From assembly GCF_000015645.1 (NCBI RefSeq), contig NC_008816.1:62001-126000 (forward strand): 64,000 nt of DNA, read 5' to 3'. The notes beneath the pieces are model-generated. The model was not told the origin of the DNA. It saw only the letters and a list, made by a program, of their open reading frames with translations, and did no database searches. The translations under genes were made by a program, and so were the position numbers. The first letter of the stretch is position 1. Each line of letters begins with the position of its first letter. This document shows positions 5,907 through 15,057 of the stretch, piece after piece. Source of the DNA: Prochlorococcus marinus str. AS9601 (GTDB taxonomy: Bacteria; Cyanobacteriota; Cyanobacteriia; PCC-6307; Cyanobiaceae).

Positions 5907-7031
5907 ATGAATGTAGTGGCATCATCTCCGGAGGGACTAGAGAAATCTTTAGCAGATGAAATTTCAAATTTAGGCGGCTTTAATATTAATACTTATAAAA
6001 GATTTGTTAATTTTGAATGTGATTTTGAAACTTTTTATAGAGTTCATTTCTATTCCAGATTAGCGTTTCGTTTTTATAGAGAAATTGCAAGTTTTAATTG
6101 CTATGACAAGCAATCTTTATATGCGGGGGTTAGAGATTCATTTGATTGGTTAAATTGGTTGCACTTTGATAAAACCTTTAATGTTCAAGTGACTGGGCGA
6201 ACATCTTCTTTAAGTCATACTCATTTCACTGCTCTTGAAGTAAAAAATTCTATAACTGATTTACAACAGGCAGTTTGGAATAAAAGATCAAATATTTCTC
6301 TAGTTAATCCTGATTTTATAATTCATCTGCACTTAAATAATAATAAAGCAATTCTCAGTCTTCAAAGCAGCGTTGAAAGCTTACACAAAAGAGGCTATAG
6401 ACCTGCAATAGGAAATGCTCCATTAAAAGAAAATTTAGCTTCTGGATTGATAAATATGACTCAATGGAATGGCAAAGTTCCATTAATAGATTTTATGTGC
6501 GGCTCGGGAACTTTTTTAATTGAGGCAGTCAACCAATACCTTGGAGTTCCTATAAATATTGATCAAGTATATCTTTTTGAGAATTGGTTGGACTTTAGGA
6601 AAGATATTTATCTTAATGAAAAAAATAAGGCAAAAAATAAAATTATAAATTATGAAAAATTGCCAACAATAATAGGATGTGAAATTAATAAAAAGGTTTT
6701 TGAGCAGGCGAATGTAAACATATCATTAGCTGGACTAGAAAATTATATTGAGCTTATAAATAATGATTTTTTAGCACTCCAATTAAGTTGCACACCTGGG
6801 ATAATCATATGTAATCCTCCATACGGCAAAAAATTAGGCGATGAAAATGAATTAATTTATTTATATGAACAAATGGGAATCTTCCTAAAGAATAATTTTT
6901 CAGGTTGGGAATTTTGGCTGCTAAGTGGAAATCCAAAACTAACAAAATATTTGAAAATGAAATCTTCATTGAAAATTCCTGTTAGTAATGGGGGAATAGA
7001 TTGTAGATGGATAAAGTATTTAATAAGGTAA
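5907..7031 (+). CDS. RlmL-type 23S rRNA (guanine-N2) methyltransferase
   Basis: 374 residues: an N-terminal ferredoxin-like/THUMP region (about 1-160) for RNA binding, then a UPF0020-type Rossmann methyltransferase. The SAM-binding loop is IDFMCGSGTF near 194-203 and the catalytic NPPYGKKLG lies near 303-311, the NPPY signature of N-methylation of a nucleobase amine. It lacks the second methyltransferase domain of fused enterobacterial RlmL. The base it modifies is inferred from the family. It starts divergently from the tmRNA and ends one base from the convergent membrane-protein gene. Confidence 0.85.
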   Translation: MNVVASSPEGLEKSLADEISNLGGFNINTYKRFVNFECDFETFYRVHFYSRLAFRFYREIASFNCYDKQSLYAGVRDSFDWLNWLHFDKTFNVQVTGRTSSLSHTHFTALEVKNSITDLQQAVWNKRSNISLVNPDFIIHLHLNNNKAILSLQSSVESLHKRGYRPAIGNAPLKENLASGLINMTQWNGKVPLIDFMCGSGTFLIEAVNQYLGVPINIDQVYLFENWLDFRKDIYLNEKNKAKNKIINYEKLPTIIGCEINKKVFEQANVNISLAGLENYIELINNDFLALQLSCTPGIIICNPPYGKKLGDENELIYLYEQMGIFLKNNFSGWEFWLLSGNPKLTKYLKMKSSLKIPVSNGGIDCRWIKYLIR

Positions 7032-7032
7032 T

Positions 7033-7434
7033 TTATTTTTTGCCTAAAACTGCTTTTGTTGTCTTGCCTAAACCCTCTAATGTTTGAGGAAGATATGGTC
7101 CTTTGGCTAATTTTCCTCCAAGTTTTAAACTTAAGCCTGCAAGAACTAAATCGATAAATATTATGAGTAATAAATTATATTCAATATTCCAATTATTATA
7201 TTTTTTTAGAAAAAGGTAGAAAATAATATGGATGCAAATTAGTACTAATAATAATAATGTGCTGCCAATTGCCAAAAATATTCCACCACTAATTAATCTT
7301 CTTTTTTCTCTATCTACTTCTTGAAGAGCTATTCTTACATGCAAATCCATAACTGAACTGGCAATCGCTGAAATTCTGGAGGCGGTATTTGCAAAGTTTT
7401 TATTTTTTGGTTTTTCCATATTATTTTCTACCAC
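7033..7434 (-). CDS. Phage-holin/DUF1469-like membrane protein
   Basis: A 133-residue protein with a soluble N-terminal helix region (SRISAIASSVMDLHVRIALQ) followed by two membrane spans around residues 47-73 and 82-104. This matches the actinobacterial holin-X/DUF1469 type of two-span envelope proteins common in cyanobacteria. Its start overlaps the end of the upstream gene by 14 bases, so the two form a coupled pair. The function is structural or unknown; despite the Pfam name there is no phage context here. Confidence 0.65.
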   Translation of the reverse strand: MVENNMEKPKNKNFANTASRISAIASSVMDLHVRIALQEVDREKRRLISGGIFLAIGSTLLLLVLICIHIIFYLFLKKYNNWNIEYNLLLIIFIDLVLAGLSLKLGGKLAKGPYLPQTLEGLGKTTKAVLGKK

Positions 7435-7882
7435 TGTTTAGGAGCGTTCCTATTAGTAAACCAATACCAGCAGCAATAGCAATAGATAATAATGGTTTTT
7501 TTCTTATAGGACTTTCTATTTTTGGTCTAAGTGTATTGTTAAGTTCTTCTAATAATTCTTCTAATTGACTTTCTATAGGCTCAATTTTTTCTGATATTTC
7601 CCAATTGTTTTCTCTTATTGAATCAATTATTTCAAATAGTTGGCTTTTTATTCTAATTGCTGAGGTTCCACTATGGCTTGCTATTACTTCAACTAAATCG
7701 TCAATACTCCCTTTTGTGGCTTCAAGGGTTTGTTGTGCAATGTTAGGCCATTTTTCTTTTATTAAAGGTATTAAACTGTCAATCTTTTCGAGTAACCATT
7801 TTTCCGAGAGAACCTCTCTTTCAGGAAGATTAGAGTTATCTTCTTTATCTTCTACTTCTTTGGGAGGATGGTAAGTCTCCAT
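7421..7882 (-). CDS. DUF883/YqjD-like membrane-anchored protein
   Basis: A 153-residue, largely helical acidic protein. It has long amphipathic helices from about 25 to 120 and a single C-terminal anchor (about 133-149, IAIAAGIGLLIGTLL) after RKKP. This is the layout of ElaB/YqjD-type tail-anchored proteins, which associate with the inner membrane and in enterobacteria with ribosomes. It overlaps the next gene by 14 bases; E. coli yqjD and yqjE (DUF1469) are paired in the same way, which supports both calls. Confidence 0.6.
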   Translation of the reverse strand: METYHPPKEVEDKEDNSNLPEREVLSEKWLLEKIDSLIPLIKEKWPNIAQQTLEATKGSIDDLVEVIASHSGTSAIRIKSQLFEIIDSIRENNWEISEKIEPIESQLEELLEELNNTLRPKIESPIRKKPLLSIAIAAGIGLLIGTLLNSGRK

Positions 7883-8052
7883 TATTAAACTTAATTTATT
7901 TTAAGATTAGACCCTATTTTCTTAATTTGGAACCCTTATCTAAATAATTGTGGGATTTATATAGAATAAAAACATATAAAAGTTTATTTACATTTTATTT
8001 ATCTACTCTGTTCTGCAAGAAGCTTTTGTTAAGCTATTACTGGAATTATTAA

Positions 8053-8208
8053 ATGAGTTTAAATTTCATCATGGATATTACATTTGCATCATTAATTTTT
8101 GCATCTCGCACAATCCCTACAGATTTTGGATTAGTAGCTGCAGCTATCGCTGGAGCTGGAAGTTTGCTATTCATCGCTTTAAGATTTGTTCCTGATGCAG
8201 GTAATTAA
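8053..8208 (+). CDS. Small single-span membrane protein, 51 aa
   Basis: ATG at 8053 to TAA at 8206-8208; a second in-frame ATG at 8071 would give 45 residues (MDITFASLIFASRTIP...). The central stretch (GLVAAAIAGAGSLLFIALRF) is a strong transmembrane helix followed by a short VPDAGN tail. The size and layout resemble the small subunits of photosynthetic complexes, but I cannot match it to a named Psa, Psb or Pet protein. It is flanked by gaps of 170 and 83 bases, so it probably has its own promoter. Confidence 0.6.
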   Translation: MSLNFIMDITFASLIFASRTIPTDFGLVAAAIAGAGSLLFIALRFVPDAGN

Positions 8209-8291
8209 ATAAAAGGGATCATCTTTAAGAAAAAATATCTTTATCTAAACTTTGTTTTGCAAAAAGATTTAATTTATTTATCAACTACATA

Positions 8292-8654
8292 ATGGATAAA
8301 TGGGTTTTGCTCGAACATGAAGTTTATAATGCTAAGTCTAAAGATATTCATTATGATTTTCTTGTTGAAAATGGAATAGATTGTTTAACTTGGAAATTTT
8401 TAAAACTACCTTTATTAAATCAAGCTTCTATAGAAATTTCTAAGCAGCCAAATCATAGACTTATATGGCTTTCCAGGATAGAACATGAACTTTCTGATAA
8501 TAGAGGTTTTGTAAAAAGAATTGATCATGGAATATTTAAAAACGTTTCTACAGACTTGGACTGTGAAAATTATCGATTCATTTTGGATGGTGAACTTCTT
8601 TATGGCTTGTTTGAAATTTCGGCTAATTCTTGTAGATTGAGCAAAAGTTATTAA
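8292..8654 (+). CDS. Conserved hypothetical, resembling the 3'-phosphoesterase domain of LigD
   Basis: A 120-residue soluble protein. WVLLEHE...KDIHYDFLVE near residues 4-27 resembles the start of the bacterial NHEJ phosphoesterase domain (H-D-x-x-x-x-HYDFRLE). RIDHGIF near 77-83 and a late D-G-E-L-L-Y-G-L-F-E-I also fit that fold, whose short stand-alone versions exist. The usual second active-site histidine is not obvious, so activity is uncertain. No ku or ligase gene is nearby. The gene stands alone just upstream of smc. The assignment is inference from motif spacing. Confidence 0.6.
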   Translation: MDKWVLLEHEVYNAKSKDIHYDFLVENGIDCLTWKFLKLPLLNQASIEISKQPNHRLIWLSRIEHELSDNRGFVKRIDHGIFKNVSTDLDCENYRFILDGELLYGLFEISANSCRLSKSY

Positions 8655-8730
8655 TATTTATTTATAAATAAACGTAATATTCCTATTGAGAATTTTTGCA
8701 AATTAGTTATTCTTATTTAGCTATTGAGAC

Positions 8731-11700
8731 TTGAGATTGGTACATATCAATCAGGTCGAGTTTGAAAATTTTAAATCTTTTGGGGGAAATGTAAAAATAC
8801 CTCTTGAAGAAGGTTTTACGGTGGTTACGGGTCCTAACGGTTCTGGGAAAAGTAATATTTTAGATGGAATTTTATTTTGTTTAGGTCTAGCTAATAGTAG
8901 AGGTATGAGGGCTGAAAGATTACCTGATCTAATAAATAACTCCAAAGTTAAAGAGGGTAAGTCATCAGAAACATCTGTATCGGTAAAATTTAATATTCAA
9001 GATTGGTCTCCCAGAGAGGACCTTCCGCCTTTGGAACTAGAAGAAGAAGAAATCGCCCTTAATAAAGGTCAAAAAGAATGGTTAGTTTCTAGAAAATTAA
9101 GGCTTATGCCAGGTGGTTCTTATGCTTCTACTTATACTTCTGATGGAAAACAATGTACCTTGCAACAAATACAGAGAATATTAAGAGATATCAGTGTTGA
9201 TCCTGAGGGCAGCAATGTTGTTATGCAGGGTGATGTAACAAGAATAGTATCAATGAATAATAAGGAGAGGAGAAATCTTATTGATGAATTAGCAGGAGTA
9301 GCACTTTTTGATACAAGAATAGAACAAACTAATGCAAAATTAAATGACGTTTTCGAAAGACAAGAAAGATGTGAAATTTTAGAAAATGAATTGCAATCTA
9401 GTAAAAATAAGCTTGAAAAAGAATGTGAAAAAGCAAAGCGATATAAAGAGTTAAAGGCAAAACTATTACAAATAATGGAATTAGAGAAAGTTCTTATTTA
9501 TGAAAAACAAGTTAAGCATGTTGAATCTATAGAAAAAAAAGAAAGTGAAATTGAAAAAAATAAAATCTTATTTAATAAAGAAAAAGAATCTATTAGTAAA
9601 GAAATATCAGTTTTAGAAGATGCTTTGAAAATACTTGTTGATGAGCTTAAGGAGAAAGGAGAGGATAAATTGATAAAAGTGAATTCTGATATTGGAAGTA
9701 TTAATTCTAGCTTGAGAGAACTTGATAGGATATCAAGTCTGAATAAAGAAGAAGGTATTAAATTACAAAAACAGAGAGATGAAATTGCAATTTCTAAGAG
9801 GAATATTGAGTCAGAAAAGATGAGACAAGAAAATTTCGATGATAATTTTTTAAATCAATTGAACTTTCAAATTGATGATCTCACTTTAAAACACAAACTA
9901 TCTAGAAAAAAACTTTCTGATGCGGCTGGAGAATCTGGAGAATTCTCAAAACAAAGTATCAAATTAAACGCTGAGCTTGAAAGTATAAAAAATCAAATTA
10001 ATCCTTTAGAAATAAAAAAAAGGAAACTTGAAGAAGAAACGATTCAAAATAATATTCAAAAAGATGAGATATTGTCACAGATCGAATCCTTAGACTTAGA
10101 AAAGCAGAAACTTTTTCAGGGAAATCAAAGAAAAAAAGAGACATCCGATACAAAGAATAAAAACTTGGCAAGTAATAGCGCAGAAATTCATTCTTTAAAA
10201 AATGAAATCGATTTATTAATTAAAACTAAATCAAGGCTAAATAACGAGCAATTAAGGCTTGAAAAGGATTTATCTAGATTCGAAAGCAGGAAGGAAGCTT
10301 TAAACGAATCTAGAGGTTCATATGCTCTCAGAATTCTCTTAGAGGCAGGCTTAGAGGGTATACATGGTTATGTAGCTCAACTTGGAGAGGTTAGTGAGAA
10401 AAATAGATATGCATTAGAAATTGCTGCTGGAAATAGGTTAGGACAAATTGTTGTTGATAATGATCATATTGCTGCAAAAGCAATTGAAATTCTTAAAAAG
10501 AAGAAAGCGGGAAGATTAACTTTTTTACCTTTAAATAGAATTAAAAGTCAAAAAAAGAATTATGCAATTTCAAGATTTGAAAATAACAGGGAGAATGGAT
10601 TTATTGATAAAGCTATTAATCTAATTACTTTTGATGAAGTTTATTCAGATGTTTTTCGATATGTTTTTGGAGATACTTTGGTTTTTTCAGACTTATCCTC
10701 AGCTAGGTTATCTATACAAAAAAATAGGTTGGTTACCTTAAGTGGTGAATTATTAGAAGCAAGTGGTGCTATTACAGGAGGCAGTAAGTTAAATAAAGAT
10801 TTGGCTTATAGGTTTGGAATTAATAATGATAATGATGATTCCAGTCCTATAAAAGAAAGATTATTAGTTATCGAAGAAGCTTTAAAAGAGTCAAATAATG
10901 ATTTGATACTAAAAAATAATAGACTTAGTATTTTGAATTCTAACCGCAGTCAAATAATTGAGGATTGGGCCTCATTTAATAAAGAAATTGAAGTAAATCA
11001 AGATTCTCTTAAAGCTGTCTTGCAAAGAATTGAGGATTGTAAATCGAGATTAAATAAACTTGATACTGCTAATAATTTATTAGTTAAAGAGTTAGGTCAT
11101 TTAAAAAATCAATTGAAGCCTTATCACGATAAGTTTGATCAACTACAAACCATTCAAAAGGCAAATTATGAAAAAAATCAAAAATCATCATTAATAGCTT
11201 TTAATGACGATTTTAATAATCTTGATAAAAAACTTGAATTACTTATTAAAGAGAGAAATACATTATTAGATAAAAAGAATCAATTCGCTTTAAATAAAGA
11301 GCGTATCAATAATTCATTAAAAATTACTTTACTACAAGAAAAAAACTTGCAGGAATCTATTAAACAACTCGCAATTGCTCATAGTGAATGGATAGAAAAA
11401 AGGGATCAATTTAAAAAAGAGCTTTCAGATCTCGATAATCAAAAAAATTCTCTAGAGAAGAATTTAGGTTTATTGAGAAGGAAAAGAGATGAATTAAACT
11501 CTTCAATTTCAAATAAAAGGCAAGAATATAATAACTATCTGTTAAAGCTTGAATATCTTGAAAGGGATATGCATTCCCTCAAAGAAGAGATGAGGAGCGA
11601 GAAAATAAAATTAGAAAATTATAAAAAAGATCTACCTAATCCTTCCCCGGAGTTTGGAGAATATGAAGGGAAGGGTCTTGAATCTTTGCAATCAGAAATT

Positions 11701-12321
11701 TCGATTATAAATGCAAAACTAGAAAGCTTAGAACCTGTCAATATGTTAGCTCTTGATGAACTAGAAGAATTAATTGAGAGATTAAATGGTTTGCGAGAAA
11801 AATTAGAAATTCTATCTAATGAAAGATCTGAATTATTGCTGAGAATAGAAACTGTATCTACGATGCGTCAAGAAGCTTTTATGCAAGCATTTACAGAAGT
11901 TGATAGACATTTTAGAGAAATTTTTGCAAATTTATCTGATGGAGATGGATTTCTTCAACTTGAAAATCCTAATTCTCCTTTAGAAGGAGGATTAACTTTA
12001 GTGGCTCATCCCAAGGGAAAAAATGTCAGAAGATTAGCTTCTATGTCAGGTGGTGAAAAATCGTTAACCGCTTTAAGTTTTTTATTTGCTTTGCAAAAGT
12101 ATAAGCCTTCACCTTTTTATGCATTAGACGAGGTTGATAGTTTTTTAGATGGCATTAATGTTGAAAGGTTGTCAAAACTAATATCAAATCAGTCATCAAA
12201 TGCTCAATTTATAGTCGTAAGTCATAGAAGGCCTATGATTAGTGCATCTGAACGAACAATTGGGGTTGCGCAAGCAAGAGGTGCTAATACTCAAGTTCTT
12301 GGGTTACCAAATGCTGCATAA
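8731..12321 (+). CDS. smc: Chromosome segregation protein SMC
   Basis: 1196 residues, full length for bacterial SMC, the ATPase of the condensin complex that compacts and aligns chromosome arms. Walker A GPNGSGKS lies at residues 34-41. Two long coiled coils (about 170-510 and 680-1020) flank a hinge near 520-670 with GAITGGS. The C-terminal head carries the ABC signature MSGGEKS, Walker B FYALDEVD and the D-loop region. The start is TTG at 8731; the protein then begins RLVHINQVEFENFKSF as expected. scpA and scpB are not in the window. It is followed after 45 bases by the PRC-barrel gene. Confidence 0.95.
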   Translation: MRLVHINQVEFENFKSFGGNVKIPLEEGFTVVTGPNGSGKSNILDGILFCLGLANSRGMRAERLPDLINNSKVKEGKSSETSVSVKFNIQDWSPREDLPPLELEEEEIALNKGQKEWLVSRKLRLMPGGSYASTYTSDGKQCTLQQIQRILRDISVDPEGSNVVMQGDVTRIVSMNNKERRNLIDELAGVALFDTRIEQTNAKLNDVFERQERCEILENELQSSKNKLEKECEKAKRYKELKAKLLQIMELEKVLIYEKQVKHVESIEKKESEIEKNKILFNKEKESISKEISVLEDALKILVDELKEKGEDKLIKVNSDIGSINSSLRELDRISSLNKEEGIKLQKQRDEIAISKRNIESEKMRQENFDDNFLNQLNFQIDDLTLKHKLSRKKLSDAAGESGEFSKQSIKLNAELESIKNQINPLEIKKRKLEEETIQNNIQKDEILSQIESLDLEKQKLFQGNQRKKETSDTKNKNLASNSAEIHSLKNEIDLLIKTKSRLNNEQLRLEKDLSRFESRKEALNESRGSYALRILLEAGLEGIHGYVAQLGEVSEKNRYALEIAAGNRLGQIVVDNDHIAAKAIEILKKKKAGRLTFLPLNRIKSQKKNYAISRFENNRENGFIDKAINLITFDEVYSDVFRYVFGDTLVFSDLSSARLSIQKNRLVTLSGELLEASGAITGGSKLNKDLAYRFGINNDNDDSSPIKERLLVIEEALKESNNDLILKNNRLSILNSNRSQIIEDWASFNKEIEVNQDSLKAVLQRIEDCKSRLNKLDTANNLLVKELGHLKNQLKPYHDKFDQLQTIQKANYEKNQKSSLIAFNDDFNNLDKKLELLIKERNTLLDKKNQFALNKERINNSLKITLLQEKNLQESIKQLAIAHSEWIEKRDQFKKELSDLDNQKNSLEKNLGLLRRKRDELNSSISNKRQEYNNYLLKLEYLERDMHSLKEEMRSEKIKLENYKKDLPNPSPEFGEYEGKGLESLQSEISIINAKLESLEPVNMLALDELEELIERLNGLREKLEILSNERSELLLRIETVSTMRQEAFMQAFTEVDRHFREIFANLSDGDGFLQLENPNSPLEGGLTLVAHPKGKNVRRLASMSGGEKSLTALSFLFALQKYKPSPFYALDEVDSFLDGINVERLSKLISNQSSNAQFIVVSHRRPMISASERTIGVAQARGANTQVLGLPNAA

Positions 12322-12366
12322 ACACACTTTTTTAAATTTATACGTCAGAATGATAAAAAGAAATTT

Positions 12367-13422
12367 ATGAGCTTGTCTAACACATCTGCTAATAAGAATC
12401 TCCCTAACTCGGTTCCTAGTGAACGTTTATGGTTAAGGTCAGAATTAATGGGAACACAAGTGATAACTACTGATACTGGAAGACGGCTAGGCGTAGTTGG
12501 CGAAGTTGTTGTTGATATTGATAGAAGAGAGGTGGTCGCTTTGGGACTAAGAGATAATCCACTTACAAGATTTTTACCAGGTTTGCCAAAATGGATGCCT
12601 TTAGAAAGTATTAAGCAAGTTGGAGATGTCATATTAGTTGACTCCCTAGATTCTTTAAGTGAAAGTTTTTCTCCAGAAAGGTATGGGAAGGTAATTAATT
12701 GTCAAGTGATTACAGAATCTGGACAACTTCTGGGAAGAGTTCTTGGCTTTTCTTTTGATATTGAGACTGGGGATTTGATATCTCTTGTTATGGGTGCTGT
12801 TGGTGTTCCGCTTTTAGGCGAGGGAGTTTTAAGTACTTGGGAAATACCTGTTGAGGAAATTGTAAGTAGTGGTACTGATAGGATTATTGTTTATGAGGGT
12901 GCGGAAGAAAAACTGAAGCAACTAAGTAGTGGACTACTTGAGAAACTAGGAGTCGGGGGTTCTTCATGGGATGAAAGGGAAGTCAATGGATACTCAGCAA
13001 ATCTTGTACCTGTTGAGAATCAGTTACTTTCAGGTTCTGAATCAGAACAGCAAAACAATTTGGTCGAGGAATATGAAGAAGTTGTTGAACAAGATGATTA
13101 TGAAGATGATTATGAAGATGATTATGAAGATGAACTTGAATATATTGAAATAAAGGGTTCTGAAGCAGAACTAAATAATAGAAAAAAGCTATACATGGAT
13201 AATGATGATTCTGATCAGATCCAGAATCAAAATATTGTTAATCAAATAAATGAAAAAAATAATATTGATTTAAAGCAAAAAAAACAATCAACTACTAATT
13301 TAGCTTCGAAAAGACCAATTCAAAATGCAACTGAAACTTTAGATATTGAACCACTAAACGAACAAAATTTAGTTCAAGATAATAAAAAATCAGAAAAGTT
13401 TGAAATTGATGACCCCTGGTAA
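12367..13422 (+). CDS. PRC-barrel domain protein with acidic tail
   Basis: 351 residues. Two PRC-barrel domains in tandem: about 22-90 (LMGTQVITTDTGRRLGVVGEV...) and about 103-175 (INCQVITESGQLLGRVLGF...). PRC barrels are small beta domains found in RimM and in photosynthetic reaction-centre H subunits. The remaining half is acidic and low-complexity, with three copies of DDYE near 243-254 and then a Gln/Asn-rich stretch, probably disordered. Placed after smc, it may share the transcript. The function of this cyanobacterial family is unknown to me. Confidence 0.75.
   Translation: MSLSNTSANKNLPNSVPSERLWLRSELMGTQVITTDTGRRLGVVGEVVVDIDRREVVALGLRDNPLTRFLPGLPKWMPLESIKQVGDVILVDSLDSLSESFSPERYGKVINCQVITESGQLLGRVLGFSFDIETGDLISLVMGAVGVPLLGEGVLSTWEIPVEEIVSSGTDRIIVYEGAEEKLKQLSSGLLEKLGVGGSSWDEREVNGYSANLVPVENQLLSGSESEQQNNLVEEYEEVVEQDDYEDDYEDDYEDELEYIEIKGSEAELNNRKKLYMDNDDSDQIQNQNIVNQINEKNNIDLKQKKQSTTNLASKRPIQNATETLDIEPLNEQNLVQDNKKSEKFEIDDPW
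13093..13128 (+). repeat. 12-bp tandem repeat in the PRC-barrel gene
   Basis: GATGATTATGAA is repeated three times perfectly (13093, 13105, 13117), followed by a degenerate fourth unit. It encodes DDYE repeats in frame, so slippage would change the acidic tail length without frameshifting. Confidence 0.9.
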
Positions 13423-13425
13423 TTG

Positions 13426-14691
13426 TTAAAGTTTTTTTATTGAATTAAGAATTATAGAAGCAAGTTTTTTTGCAGCACCTTTATCGCCTCTTTCTTTGTG
13501 TAGATTATCCCTAATACTTTTTAATTGATCTCTATTTTTAATAAGAAATAATACTTCTCTTGCAATTTTTATTGGTGAAATATTCCCTATCCTTTCAGGG
13601 ACAATCATTCTTTTAGCTTTAATATTTGGCCAAGCAAAAAATTTCTTTTTTTTAAAATAAAAATTTTTGATTATAAAAGTTAGTAATCTATTTATTAATG
13701 AAATTTTTCCTATTACTCCAAAAATACCATCCCAGGCATTCATCATATTTAAATGTTGAGTTGGCAGAATTACTAACATTGGAAGACTAATTGCTGCTAA
13801 TTCTGCAGTATTTGCTCCAACAGTTGTAATTGCAAGATCACATTCTTTTAATATTTCATAGCAAGGATGTTTCTTGATTAGATAAATCTTTGTATTTTTT
13901 GATGTTTCAATTACATAATCAAAAAGAGAGTCTTTAAAGTTTTTAATTGTTTTGATTTTTGATGAGTAATATTTAGCAATTGGATTTTTATTGCTTTGAA
14001 AAAATAAATATTCACTTTTATCAGTAGTTGGGGCAATGGGAATTATAAAATTTATATTTTGATTTTCTTCAGCGATATGATCTGCAAGTTCTAAGAAGAA
14101 AGGAATTCCAACAGAAAGCTTTGCTTTCTTAGAACCAGGCAATAATGCAATATGATGTTTTTCTTTATTTCTTAATGATATTTTGCTATTAAGTTTGATA
14201 TCTGCCATCAAATCGCCAATTATCTTACATTTATATTTATATCTTTTAGGTATTGACTCTTTTACTTTTACATTCATAGCAGCGATTGCGTTGGTCCATT
14301 TAGGCCATCGTGAAACCCATTCAGCATATGTAATATTTAAATAACCTAATCTTTTAGCTAATAAAATGCTCCAAAATTGATCCCCACCAAGGAAAATAAC
14401 CACCCCTTTTTTGGGCCAATATGCAAAAGAATGTGGATTTATTAATAATTTCCAAAAACTTTTGGATTTTGTAATTAATTCGAATTTATTCCATGAATTT
14501 GCAACTAAAAATTCTTTACCGGTGGCATTTGGGCAAGGAACAAGGACTAATCTAAGAGTGATATCTTGTTTATCGTAATCACGTAATGATCTATTTACTT
14601 TTTTAAGCTCATCTATTACAGGATTTACCCATGTGGTTAATTCACCAGGACCATTGGAAATTATAACTACTGCAACTGATTTTTTTTTCAT
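13426..14691 (-). CDS. LpxB-like (lipid-A-disaccharide synthase-related) protein
   Basis: About 421 residues from the ATG at 14691 (MKKKSVAVVIISNGPGEL). The frame stays open upstream through the tRNA-Leu gene, but that part cannot be real; an ATG at 14712 is the only other sensible start. N-terminal SNGPGE and later LLPGSKKAKL and CDLAITTVGANTAELA match the GT-B fold of LpxB-like proteins, with the GS-x-A nucleotide-sugar loop and the E-x-x-x donor region. It probably transfers a sugar in envelope lipid or glycan synthesis, but cyanobacteria keep several such paralogues and the substrate is uncertain. It ends three bases from the convergent PRC-barrel gene. Confidence 0.75.
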   Translation of the reverse strand: MKKKSVAVVIISNGPGELTTWVNPVIDELKKVNRSLRDYDKQDITLRLVLVPCPNATGKEFLVANSWNKFELITKSKSFWKLLINPHSFAYWPKKGVVIFLGGDQFWSILLAKRLGYLNITYAEWVSRWPKWTNAIAAMNVKVKESIPKRYKYKCKIIGDLMADIKLNSKISLRNKEKHHIALLPGSKKAKLSVGIPFFLELADHIAEENQNINFIIPIAPTTDKSEYLFFQSNKNPIAKYYSSKIKTIKNFKDSLFDYVIETSKNTKIYLIKKHPCYEILKECDLAITTVGANTAELAAISLPMLVILPTQHLNMMNAWDGIFGVIGKISLINRLLTFIIKNFYFKKKKFFAWPNIKAKRMIVPERIGNISPIKIAREVLFLIKNRDQLKSIRDNLHKERGDKGAAKKLASIILNSIKKL

Positions 14692-14716
14692 TGCAGTCAA
14701 GCCAGAATACATTAAA

Positions 14717-14798
14717 TGCGGACGGCGAGACTTGAACTCGCAAGGCCGAAGCCACACGCTCCTTAGACGTGCGCGTCTACCAATTCCGCCACGTCCGC
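14717..14798 (-). tRNA. tRNA-Leu, anticodon AAG
   Basis: An 82-base class II tRNA. GCGGACG pairs with CGTCCGC to make the acceptor stem, with discriminator A at 14717. The D arm reads GGCGGAATTGGTAGACGCG as in other leucine tRNAs. The anticodon stem CACGT/GCGTG encloses the loop CTAAGGA, which puts AAG at positions 34-36. A long variable arm (GGCTTCGGCC) and T arm GCGAG-TTCAAGT-CTCGC follow. CCA is not encoded. The A at position 34 is unusual for a bacterial leucine tRNA; see findings. Confidence 0.95.
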
Positions 14799-15057
14799 AA
14801 AGGGTTTTAAGCAACCGGGGGATACCTAAACCTTAAAAATATCATACATTATTGGCTGAAATAAGGATCTAGTTCGAAAAGAGAATTTTTGAAGATCATG
14901 ATTATTTTTCTATTGCATAAAACAAATATTTATACATATATAACGTTTTAGGTTGTATTGTAAAAAATGTCCTCTGATTACTAAAAAAATTTGTTGAATA
15001 CTTTGGCAAATAATTTTTTATTTTAAGTCATTTCATTTCTTCAATTTTATTTTCATA

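Noticed and set aside
12971-13153. 60-aa frame with repeated IMKMIMKM
   Set aside because: It is the +1 reading of the acidic DDYE repeat of the PRC-barrel gene.
14100-14140. Hairpin AGAAAGC-TTTGCTTTCT as a terminator
   Set aside because: It lies inside the LpxB-like coding region and has no T-run at its 3' side.
14633-14836. 67-aa plus-strand frame spanning the tRNA
   Set aside because: It is antisense to the tRNA-Leu and the LpxB-like start and cannot be a separate gene.
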